11,572 nucleotides of DNA, taken from an uncultured Clostridia bacterium. GTDB taxonomy: Bacteria > Bacillota_A > Clostridia > Christensenellales > Aristaeellaceae. This document shows positions 6,054 through 11,572 of this stretch, piece by piece; the stretch's first letter is position 1, and each line of letters starts with the position of its first letter. Where the stretch lies: assembly GCA_934645275.1 (NCBI GenBank), contig CAKUDW010000039.1:1-11572 (forward strand), read 5' to 3'. The notes beneath the pieces were generated by a model. That model saw only the letters and a list, made by a program, of their open reading frames with translations, had not been told where the DNA came from and made no database searches. Both the position numbers and the translations under genes were made by a program.

Positions 6054-6719
6054 ATGGCGCGCAAAAAGAGCGGCGGCTTCGGCAAGGTACTGGAATTTAT
6101 CGGCCTCGTCGACGATGATGAACCGCGCGATACTTATGAAGATGAATATGAATCCGGCAATTATGGGCGGCAGGCAACCTATCAGCCGCAGCGCAATGCG
6201 CGCATTCAGCAGCCGAGAACCCGTCAGGAGGTTTCCCGGCGCTATGCCGCGCCCAACTACGAGCCCACGCGCACGCCGCGCATGAGCCGTTCCGGCGCGA
6301 CCTCCAGCCGCTTCGATTCTGCTTCCACGCGCACTGCGCCGCGCGCTTCCTATTCCGAGGAGCGTACCGGCCGCTACGATTATTCTCCGCGCGCTTCGCG
6401 CTTTGACACCACCGAACCTGAAGCTGAAGCCGCGCCGCGTTCCAACCGTGCGGCAGCCGCGCGTCAGCGCACGGTAATGTTCGCGCTGCATAACCTTGAA
6501 GATTGCTGCGACGTGATCGACAATCTGATCCTGAACAACACCGTCGTGCTGACGATGGACGATCTGGATCCAAAAATCATGCAGCGCGCGGTGGATACGC
6601 TTTCCGGCGCGGTGTTTGCGCTGCACGCTACGATCCGCAAGGCGTCCGACCGCACCTACCTGATCGCGCCAATGAACGTGGAAGTAAACGAAACCTACGA
6701 TGTGGATCGCCGCTTCTGA
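6054..6719 (+). CDS. sepF: SepF, FtsZ-binding cell division protein with a long linker
   Basis: A peripheral membrane protein that anchors and bundles FtsZ at the septum. Residues about 8-20 (FGKVLEFIGLVDD) form the membrane-binding amphipathic helix. Residues about 139-215 are the SepF core, recognisable from TVMFALHNLEDCCDVIDNL and LSGAVFALHATIRKASDRTYLIAPMNVEV. Between them lies a linker of about 115 residues rich in Arg, Ser, Thr, Tyr and Pro with few hydrophobic residues, probably disordered. It makes the protein 221 residues against about 150 in Bacillus. GGAGGG precedes the ATG by about 9 bases. Gene order yggS-sepF-yggT-divIVA is the standard division cluster. Confidence 0.95.
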   Translation: MARKKSGGFGKVLEFIGLVDDDEPRDTYEDEYESGNYGRQATYQPQRNARIQQPRTRQEVSRRYAAPNYEPTRTPRMSRSGATSSRFDSASTRTAPRASYSEERTGRYDYSPRASRFDTTEPEAEAAPRSNRAAAARQRTVMFALHNLEDCCDVIDNLILNNTVVLTMDDLDPKIMQRAVDTLSGAVFALHATIRKASDRTYLIAPMNVEVNETYDVDRRF

Positions 6720-6742
6720 GCGGCAACTGAGGTGAATGTGCC

Positions 6743-7027
6743 ATGACGCTCTTTCAGGTTTTTCGTGCCGGTTCCATATTCTTGGGAATTGTGCGCATCG
6801 CGATTCTGGTATACGCGCTGCTCAGTTGGCTGCGCCCGCGCTGGCAGGCATTTTATCTGCTCGAGCGTTTCGTGACGCCGTTTGTAATGCCGTTTCGCAG
6901 GTTGAGTCTGTGGATCACCGCGAAGCTGCGCGTACCGCTGGATTTTTCCTGCTGGTTCGCGCTAATTGGTATTTCGATCGTCAATGAACTCTGGTGGTGG
7001 CTCTACCGCCTGCTGCGCATGCTCTGA
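6743..7027 (+). CDS. ylmG: YggT family membrane protein (YlmG)
   Basis: A 94-residue protein with two predicted membrane helices (about 12-30 and 71-88), separated by a loop containing FVTPFVMPFRRL and VPLDFSCWFALI. The loop matches the YggT pattern of a Pro-rich turn followed by DFS before the second helix. Members are linked to division, nucleoid distribution and osmotic tolerance, but the biochemical role is not known. A GAGGTG site precedes the ATG, 23 bases after the sepF stop. In Bacillus an S4-domain gene (ylmH) would follow. Here it is absent and divIVA comes next. Confidence 0.9.
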   Translation: MTLFQVFRAGSIFLGIVRIAILVYALLSWLRPRWQAFYLLERFVTPFVMPFRRLSLWITAKLRVPLDFSCWFALIGISIVNELWWWLYRLLRML

Positions 7028-7110
7028 CAGGCGCACCCTTCCCCCGTCTTCCATGCGCGCCGCACGCGCGCTTACCCACAAGCGACTATTTTGAAAAGGA
7101 GCGACAGCAT

Positions 7111-7662
7111 ATGGCAATCAGCGTAAAGGATATTCAGGAAAAGGAATTTTCAACTCAGGCGTCCGGCGGTTACAACGTTGAACAGGTGGACGATTTTCTG
7201 GATGAACTGGCGGAGCAACTGGGCACGCTCGCGCGCGAAAATCTTGCGCTGAGCGGACAAGTCAAGCAGCTTGAGGAGGACTTGAACGCAGCTAACGCCC
7301 AAAAGGCCGAGCTTGAGAACAAGACCCCCGATTACAACGAGGGCGATTACTTCAAAAACCTGGAAAGCGCCATGCGTGAATCGCTGATCGGCGCACAGCG
7401 CATCGCCGATGAAACTGTTTCCGAGGCCAACAAAAAGGCGCAGCAGACCATTGACGACGCCAATGCACAGGCTGAAAAGACGCTGGCCGACGCCAACGCG
7501 CAGGCCGATGCCATTTCCGAAAGCGCCAAAAAGGCAGTAGCCGAAATGAACGCCGAGGCAGAACGCCTGCAGAGCGTGGTAAACGCCTACCGCGCCAATT
7601 TCAAAAAACTGCTTGATGAACAGCTGGCCGCGCTACACGCCAGCGACGCACTGCTGAAATAA
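7111..7662 (+). CDS. divIVA: DivIVA-like polar/septal coiled-coil protein
   Basis: A cytoplasmic scaffold that binds curved membrane at septa and poles. The 183-residue protein begins MAISVKDIQEKEF and has the family GYN-EQVDDFLDELAEQL block (residues 20-38), the N-terminal lipid-binding domain. From about 40 on it is continuous coiled coil, with an Ala-rich region (about 105-165) built on repeats such as DANAQAEKTLADANAQADA. The start is the ATG at 7111, with AAAAGGAG (7094-7101) 9 bases upstream. An in-frame ATG at 6994 lies inside yggT and would add 39 unlikely residues. It is the last gene before the terminator at 7699. It could also be a DivIVA paralogue rather than the main one. Confidence 0.9.
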   Translation: MAISVKDIQEKEFSTQASGGYNVEQVDDFLDELAEQLGTLARENLALSGQVKQLEEDLNAANAQKAELENKTPDYNEGDYFKNLESAMRESLIGAQRIADETVSEANKKAQQTIDDANAQAEKTLADANAQADAISESAKKAVAEMNAEAERLQSVVNAYRANFKKLLDEQLAALHASDALLK

Positions 7663-7698
7663 GGGCTCGCAGGCGCGGTTTTTACTCCGTTGGATATC

Positions 7699-7729
7699 AA
7701 AGGCGCGGGCTTGCCAGTCCGCGCCTTTT
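7699..7729 (+). terminator. Intrinsic terminator after divIVA
   Basis: A 10-pair hairpin (7699-7708 with 7719-7728, core GGCGCGG/CCGCGCC) that ends in TTTT. A second copy of AGGCGCGG lies 30 bases upstream (7671-7678, also followed by a T run) and could compete for the 3' arm. It ends the division operon. Confidence 0.75.
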
Positions 7730-7796
7730 GTCATTCGTCGTCATACATAAACTTCCCTGCATACAGGAAAACTGAACATGCGGAGGGAATACGCGT

Positions 7797-8069
7797 ATGA
7801 AAGAGAGCGAACGGCGGCTGATTGAACGCCTGATCGGCACGCTGGAACGAGCGCGTCTGGACGAATATGTGGAATATGTGTCGAACAGGAAACGACTGGT
7901 GCTCACCAACCTGTTCTACGGCATGCTGCGCGGGCTGGGCTTTTCACTGGGTTTCACAGTGCTTGGCGCGGCGGCTGTCGTTTTGGTGCAGCATTTGCTT
8001 TCCAAAAATATCCCGCAAATCGGGGAATACATTGCGGAGGTCATCGATGCGATTGAAAAGAGGCGCTAA
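7797..8069 (+). CDS. Small membrane protein, DUF5665-like
   Basis: A 90-residue protein. The N-terminal half is charged and helical (KESERRLIERLIGTLERARLD). A block around RLVLTNLFYGMLRGLGFSLGFTVLGAA leads into one strong membrane helix (about 42-68), and the end is amphipathic (IPQIGEYIAEVIDAIEKRR). The RGLGF-GFTVLGA pattern is what I recall for the DUF5665 family of Bacillota, with no known function. GGAGGG precedes the ATG. The last 23 bases overlap the start of lspA, and the lspA ribosome-binding site (GGAGG at 8036-8040) lies inside this gene, so translation is probably coupled. No convincing promoter was seen in 7730-7796, although the terminator upstream implies there should be one. 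Confidence 0.8.
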   Translation: MKESERRLIERLIGTLERARLDEYVEYVSNRKRLVLTNLFYGMLRGLGFSLGFTVLGAAAVVLVQHLLSKNIPQIGEYIAEVIDAIEKRR

Positions 8070-8517
8070 AGGTTGGTGGATCGCGCTGATCGCAGCTGCA
8101 ATCGACCGGCTCGGCAAGTTACTGATTATGCGCTGCACGCCGCATGGCGGCGTAGATGTGCTGCCCGGGTTGCTGCACTTTACGGAGCCGATACACAATA
8201 CCGGCATATCCTTCAGTCTGTTTTCGGGCGGCGCACTGCTGCCGTTGCTGACTGCGGCACTGATTGCAGCCATTGTGGTTGTGCTGTTGCGACACTCTGA
8301 ATATCCGAAAGCTTTCCGCACCGGATTATGGCTCATCGCAGGGGGCGGCTTCGGCAACCTGTACGACCGGCTGATCTACGGCTACGTCATTGATTTTATT
8401 GAGTTCAGCTTCATCCGCTTTCCGATATTTAATCCCGCAGACGTATTCATCTGCATGGGGGCGGCGCTGATGCTGTTGGACGTAATCATTTCGGAGGTGC
8501 GAAAGAAGCATGGCTGA
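8047..8517 (+). CDS. lspA: Lipoprotein signal peptidase (signal peptidase II)
   Basis: A membrane aspartyl protease that removes the signal peptide of diacylglyceryl-modified prolipoproteins, the step after Lgt. At 156 residues with four predicted helices it has the family size. Motifs in order: DRLGKLL (20-26), HNTGISFSLF (50-59, conserved Asn51), GGGFGNLYDRLIYGYVIDF (99-117) and FNPAD (128-132). The predicted catalytic pair is Asp116 (VIDF) and Asp132 (NPAD). Start: the ATG at 8047 has GGAGG 6 bases upstream and lies inside the DUF5665-like gene. The 3' end overlaps rluD by 8 bases. The lspA-rluD pair is a common Bacillota arrangement. Confidence 0.94.
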   Translation: MRLKRGAKGWWIALIAAAIDRLGKLLIMRCTPHGGVDVLPGLLHFTEPIHNTGISFSLFSGGALLPLLTAALIAAIVVVLLRHSEYPKAFRTGLWLIAGGGFGNLYDRLIYGYVIDFIEFSFIRFPIFNPADVFICMGAALMLLDVIISEVRKKHG

Positions 8518-9418
8518 AATGTTTTTCTGCCGCATGGAAACCAGCGGCGAACGGCTGGACACAGTGGCGGCGCGTGCGGCAAATATTACCCGTTCGCGTG
8601 CGGCGACATTGATCCGCGAGGGGCACGTCTGTGTAAACGGCGTTGTCCAGCAGAAGGCCGGTTTCGCACTCAAGAACGGCGACGAGGTGAGCGTTGCTCT
8701 GCCCGAAGCCGTGCCGCCAAGCGTGGAAGCGCAGGACATTGCGCTGGATATACTCTATCAGGACGACGATCTGGCCGTAGTTTACAAGCCTTCGGGCATG
8801 GTGGTGCACCCTGCCGCCGGGAATCCGGACGGCACCATGGTCAACGCGCTGCTGAAGCATCTGGACCATCTTTCCGGCATTGGCGGCGAAATTCGCCCAG
8901 GTATCGTACATCGCATCGATAAGGATACCAGCGGGCTGCTGTTGGTAGCCAAAAACGATTTTAGCCACCTGAGCCTGAGCGAACAGATTCGCGCTCACAG
9001 CGTAAACCGCGCATACATGGCCATCGTTCAGGGCCGCATGCGCGACACTGAGGGCACGGTGGACGCGCCGATCGGCCGCCACCCCACCGACCGAAAAAAA
9101 ATGGCCATCGTGTCCGGCGGGCGCGAGGCCGTGACCCACTGGCGTGTGCTGGAGGAACTGCGCGGCGCAACGCTGCTCGAATGCCGACTCACCACTGGCC
9201 GCACGCATCAGATTCGCGTACATATGGCGTCCATTGGCCATCCACTGCTGGGCGATCCGGTATACGGTCCGAAACGTATGCCCTATCCCGTCGAGGGCGG
9301 GCAGCTGCTGCACGCCTTCCGGATTGGTTTTGTACACCCGCGCACCGGCAAGGAAATGTGCTTTGAAGCGCCGCCTGAGCCGCGATTTTTAAATTGGCTT
9401 CAGAAGCTGCGTTCCTGA
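8510..9418 (+). CDS. rluD: RluD-family 23S rRNA pseudouridine synthase
   Basis: Converts uridine to pseudouridine in RNA. The RluD/YlyB clade acts on the large ribosomal subunit. The 302-residue protein has an N-terminal S4 RNA-binding domain (about 13-60, GERLDTVAA...LIREGHVCVNG), then the catalytic domain with VYKPSGMVVHPAAG (91-104), GIVHRIDKDTSGLLLVAKN (131-149, catalytic Asp137) and LTTGRTHQIRVHMASIGHPLLGDPVYG near the C terminus. The ATG overlaps the lspA stop by 8 bases. GGAGGTG lies about 10 bases upstream, inside lspA. No terminator was found after the stop, so read-through into the HTH gene is possible. Exact site specificity (RluD, RluA or RluC type) cannot be told from sequence alone. 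Confidence 0.94.
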   Translation: MAEMFFCRMETSGERLDTVAARAANITRSRAATLIREGHVCVNGVVQQKAGFALKNGDEVSVALPEAVPPSVEAQDIALDILYQDDDLAVVYKPSGMVVHPAAGNPDGTMVNALLKHLDHLSGIGGEIRPGIVHRIDKDTSGLLLVAKNDFSHLSLSEQIRAHSVNRAYMAIVQGRMRDTEGTVDAPIGRHPTDRKKMAIVSGGREAVTHWRVLEELRGATLLECRLTTGRTHQIRVHMASIGHPLLGDPVYGPKRMPYPVEGGQLLHAFRIGFVHPRTGKEMCFEAPPEPRFLNWLQKLRS

Positions 9419-9467
9419 ATGCCCTGCATTCTTTATAAAGCTACTGCTAATGCGAATACGAAAACTG

Positions 9468-9503
9468 GCACTTGCATATTGAATCGCACTTACCGCGATG
9501 AAT
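9468..9503 (+). promoter_or_regulatory. Direct-repeat candidate operator upstream of the HTH gene
   Basis: GCACTT occurs at 9468 and 9486, each followed 7-8 bases later by GAAT (9481, 9500), a two-copy arrangement with an 18-19 base period. ATCGC/GCGAT (9483-9487, 9495-9499) also forms a small inverted repeat here. This could be an autoregulatory site for the HTH protein. No SOS box of the GAAC-N4-GTTC type and no clear promoter was seen. Confidence 0.25.
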
Positions 9504-9519
9504 TGGAGGAAAGTAAACC

Positions 9520-10221
9520 ATGAGCCGTTTGGGAGATACCATCAGAAAAGCGCGCCTCGCCGCAAAGATGACGGAGAAGGCGCTCGGCAAGAAGTGTGGC
9601 ATGTCTGAAAGCGTCATCAAGGACATCGAGTCCGGCCGGCGCATTGCATCCGATGAGCAGGCCCAGCGCATTTTAAAGCTGCTGGGCGCGCAGGGGCCGG
9701 TTTCCGCCGAGCTGGAAGCTGCCGCCGAATCGGAAGTGAAGCTTCGTCCACGGCCGCGCGCCTACGTACTGCCGGTGGAAAATGCGAGCGCCGAGCAGCA
9801 GAAACAGATTAACGAATCTACAGACGCCTGGCTAGATGCGCTGGGCGGCGTGGTGCGCCGTGTGCCGGTGATGGATGAAAACGGCGTAGTAATCGACCAC
9901 ATTCTCACGCCGATCATCGGCGGCAAGATTGAAGGCGGCGCGCCCGACAAGGTGCTCTATTACCGCATGGCAGACGATAGCCTGCGCGGCTTCCGTGTAC
10001 ACGCGGGCGATATGCTGCTTACCGTACCGGATAACCGCGCCGTGGACGGCGCGCTGATGCTGATCGAATACAAGGGCCGCCGCTTGGTGCGCAAGATGCT
10101 GAAGATGGACGGCATGCGCCTGCAGATGCAGGCCTTCGATCGCGAATTCGAATCCGTGATTGCACCTGCGCCAGAAGTAAAGGTGCTCGGCCGCTGTGTG
10201 CGGCTGATGCGGAATCTATAA
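9520..10221 (+). CDS. HTH (XRE) regulator with LexA/CI-like C-terminal domain
   Basis: A predicted DNA-binding regulator of 233 residues. Residues 3-57 are an XRE-type helix-turn-helix (LGDTIRKARLAAKMTEKALGKKCGMSESVIKDIESGRR). A charged, Pro/Ala-rich hinge follows (60-110). Residues about 115-232 resemble the S24 peptidase fold of LexA and phage CI. YRMADDSLRGFRVHAGDMLL (148-167) sits where LexA has GDSM..GI..GD, giving a candidate nucleophile Ser154. DGALMLIEYKGRRLVRKMLK gives a candidate general base Lys192. The spacing of 38 is close to the 37 of E. coli LexA. No Ala-Gly cleavage site is seen, and the nearest equivalent is Asn121-Gly122. GGAGG lies 10 bases before the ATG. It is followed by a strong terminator. 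It may respond by a route other than self-cleavage. The target genes are unknown. Confidence 0.75.
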   Translation: MSRLGDTIRKARLAAKMTEKALGKKCGMSESVIKDIESGRRIASDEQAQRILKLLGAQGPVSAELEAAAESEVKLRPRPRAYVLPVENASAEQQKQINESTDAWLDALGGVVRRVPVMDENGVVIDHILTPIIGGKIEGGAPDKVLYYRMADDSLRGFRVHAGDMLLTVPDNRAVDGALMLIEYKGRRLVRKMLKMDGMRLQMQAFDREFESVIAPAPEVKVLGRCVRLMRNL

Positions 10222-10242
10222 GAATCCGCCCTTTAACAGACA

Positions 10243-10271
10243 GGACGCTGGGAATTGCTTTCCCAGCGTCC
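10243..10271 (+). terminator. Intrinsic terminator after the HTH gene, between convergent genes
   Basis: A perfect 12-pair stem (10243-10254 with 10260-10271) with a 5-base loop, followed by ATTTT on the plus strand. It lies 21 bases after the HTH stop and 18 bases beyond the stop of the convergent minus-strand gene. The minus-strand side lacks a good T tract, so activity there is less certain. Confidence 0.85.
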
Positions 10272-10289
10272 ATTTTGCGTTATATAGGC

Positions 10290-11360
10290 TCACTTCAGCA
10301 TGAATTCCATCATGATCGGATTATGATCAGTAGATCTAAAGCCAGAATCCAGCACTGCGCAGCGCTGCACATCGATGTTGTCCGACACGATAAACGCATC
10401 CAACGTTACCTCATAGGTTTCACCCTTTACATACGGTGCGCCGGTATCGCGGCAGCTGGCCACCGGGTGCGCTGCATCCAGCGAATCTACAAGCTTGAAA
10501 CTATCCGGCACCAGCTCCACCGGGAACGGCTGAGCCCAGCTGTAATTCTGGCCCGGCACGCCCATAATCGCGCCGGAATCACCCCAGATGTCCTTGTTGA
10601 AATCACCGCCGGCGATCACGTAATTGCCCGCGTCATATTCTGCCTGCATGTCCTGGAGCAACAATTCAAGCTGCTGCGTGGCGATACTTCCATCCGCCGT
10701 ATAGGCCGAAAGGTGCAGGTTGTACAGGCAGAGCTCGCGCCCACCCGATACGGGGATGCGACTGACGCTGTAACAGCGGTCGAGATCGAGGAATTTTCTG
10801 AACCCACCCTCGATGGGCAGGCTGCGGCGCTCCGCCGCCTCTATGCGCGCGCTCGAAAGCGTGAGTATGCCGCTGTTGGACGCGCCATGGGGCTTGAGAA
10901 TCGGGTAAAACAGATAACTCGAATGGTAATTCACCGCGAAATCCGACGAAAAGCGCTGTGCGAAAGCGTCCTCAATCATTGCACGCTCGTTTACATGATA
11001 GCTGCGGGTGGAATCAAAGTCCACTTCCTGAAAGAGCATCAAGTCGGCATTTTCATCGGCAATAAAGTCTATCGCATATTGAATGTTGCCGCGCGCTGCG
11101 TCCGCAGAATAAGCGCGCGATTCGCTGCCGCCATCCATAAAGAACGAATAATCGTCGCTGTACGCGCCGAACCCCACGTTCCAGCTCGTTATCTTGAGCG
11201 CCTGCCCCTGCGGCAGTTCGCCCTGTGCACGCTGGCTAATTTCCAGCGCCTGGCGATCCTCAATCCGGCTGTAATCCAGAAAAACATAGACCACATAACC
11301 GCCTACTGCCAGCACCACGACCAGCAGCACAATCAGCAAAGCCGTCAGCAATTTCTTCAT
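10290..11360 (-). CDS. Membrane-anchored endonuclease/exonuclease/phosphatase (EEP) family protein
   Basis: A 356-residue protein with an N-terminal hydrophobic anchor (about 4-28, KKLLTALLIVLLVVVLAVGG), then a complete EEP metal-dependent phosphodiesterase domain, probably outside the membrane. Active-site blocks are all present: TSWNVG (58-63, Asn61), LFQEVD (109-114, Glu112), YNLHLSAY (213-220, His216), GGDFN (251-255, Asp253 and Asn255), TLDAFIVSDN (319-328, Asp321) and STDHNP (343-348, Asp345-His346). The superfamily includes DNase I-like nucleases, sphingomyelinases and phosphoinositide phosphatases, so the substrate cannot be named. The start is the ATG at 11360. GGAGG is 13 bases upstream, farther than usual, with GGGAG directly adjacent, so initiation may be weak. 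It lies 19 bases after the LOTUS-domain gene, suggesting one transcript. Confidence 0.88.
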   Translation of the reverse strand: MKKLLTALLIVLLVVVLAVGGYVVYVFLDYSRIEDRQALEISQRAQGELPQGQALKITSWNVGFGAYSDDYSFFMDGGSESRAYSADAARGNIQYAIDFIADENADLMLFQEVDFDSTRSYHVNERAMIEDAFAQRFSSDFAVNYHSSYLFYPILKPHGASNSGILTLSSARIEAAERRSLPIEGGFRKFLDLDRCYSVSRIPVSGGRELCLYNLHLSAYTADGSIATQQLELLLQDMQAEYDAGNYVIAGGDFNKDIWGDSGAIMGVPGQNYSWAQPFPVELVPDSFKLVDSLDAAHPVASCRDTGAPYVKGETYEVTLDAFIVSDNIDVQRCAVLDSGFRSTDHNPIMMEFMLK

Positions 11361-11379
11361 CTCCCAACCGCAGCCTCCA

Positions 11380-11572
11380 TCAGCAGATTTTCAGCAACAT
11401 CGTGTGCTGTTCGTCCATTTCCACCACCAACAGACCCTGCTTTTCCAGAGCCTTCATTACATCTGAAAAACGTTTGAAGCCAATCTGCCTCTCCTCGAAG
11501 CCTGGGTAATCGTTCAGAATGGTCGATTTCAAAATCGACGGATTCACGCGTTCGAAGCCCTCGCTCTTAAAT
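11380..11572 (-). CDS. C-terminal end of an OST-HTH/LOTUS-domain protein (5' part outside window)
   Basis: An open minus-strand frame enters from the right edge and stops with TGA at 11380-11382. About 63 residues are visible. They include NPSILKSTILNDYPGFEERQ, IGFKRFSDVMKALEKQG and a final VVEMDEQHTMLLKI strand. The pattern 'PGFxxRxxGFKRFSDVMKAL' is that of an OST-HTH/LOTUS winged-helix domain, an RNA-binding module. In bacteria this domain usually follows an NYN (PIN-like) ribonuclease domain, which would lie outside the window. The NYN part is inference. The start codon and full length cannot be given. Confidence 0.7.
   Translation of the reverse strand, partial: FKSEGFERVNPSILKSTILNDYPGFEERQIGFKRFSDVMKALEKQGLLVVEMDEQHTMLLKIC

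Noticed and set aside
6994..7110. Upstream ATG start for divIVA
   Set aside because: Lies inside yggT and adds residues not matching the family. The ATG at 7111 has AAAAGGAG at the right distance and the expected MAISVKDI start.
8486..9337. A 283-codon minus-strand open frame opposite rluD
   Set aside because: Shadow of rluD, with no recognisable domains and no ribosome-binding site.
10275..11477. A 400-codon plus-strand open frame opposite the EEP gene
   Set aside because: Antisense shadow of an intact EEP protein with all its active-site motifs. It also runs across the terminator region and the LOTUS gene end.
1..11572. CRISPR array, insertion sequence, tRNA or rRNA gene, phage module
   Set aside because: No regularly spaced repeats, transposase motifs, cloverleaf or rRNA blocks were found on either strand.

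Overview
The window reads as a chromosomal segment of a moderately GC-rich Bacillota (Firmicutes), most likely a clostridial lineage. The evidence is strong GGAGG ribosome-binding sites, sigma-A type promoters, and the Gram-positive division block yggS/ylmE-sepF-yggT/ylmG-divIVA followed by lspA and rluD (the ylm-divIVA-lspA-ylyB order known from Bacillus). No transposase, phage, CRISPR or tRNA/rRNA gene was seen.

Layout. (1) Bases 1-1189, minus strand: a monovalent cation:proton antiporter cut by the left edge. (2) Bases 1190-1591: a 400-base leader with no gene. It holds a consensus minus-strand promoter, two related structured RNA elements in tandem (a probable tandem riboswitch) and an intrinsic terminator embedded in the first one. 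All lie upstream of, and in sense with, the antiporter. (3) Bases 1592-3958, minus: an lgt-pncB operon (prolipoprotein diacylglyceryl transferase, nicotinate phosphoribosyltransferase) driven by a near-perfect promoter. (4) From a divergent promoter, plus strand: an HlyD-like membrane-fusion protein, the YggS PLP protein, SepF, YggT and DivIVA, closed by a terminator at about 7700. (5) Plus: a DUF5665-like small membrane protein, LspA and RluD with overlapping reading frames, then a HTH protein with a LexA/CI-like C-terminal domain, closed by a strong terminator at 10243. (6) Convergent, minus: a membrane-anchored endonuclease/exonuclease/phosphatase-family protein. Upstream of it is the 3' end of a gene whose product ends in an OST-HTH/LOTUS domain.

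The genes combine envelope and division functions. Lgt and LspA are the first two lipoprotein-maturation enzymes, placed on opposite sides of the division block. SepF, YggT and DivIVA act at the septum and membrane. Compared with the Bacillus order, ylmH (between yggT and divIVA) and ileS (between divIVA and lspA) are absent, and the HlyD-like gene occupies the place of ylmD.

The most interesting element is the antiporter leader. Two copies of the same fold, about 140 bases apart, share sequence blocks and show compensatory changes in one stem. The first copy overlaps a terminator in the manner of a transcription-attenuating riboswitch. The ligand class could not be settled by eye. Metal-ion or halide sensing (Na+-I/DUF1646, fluoride/crcB or a relative) is the leading hypothesis.
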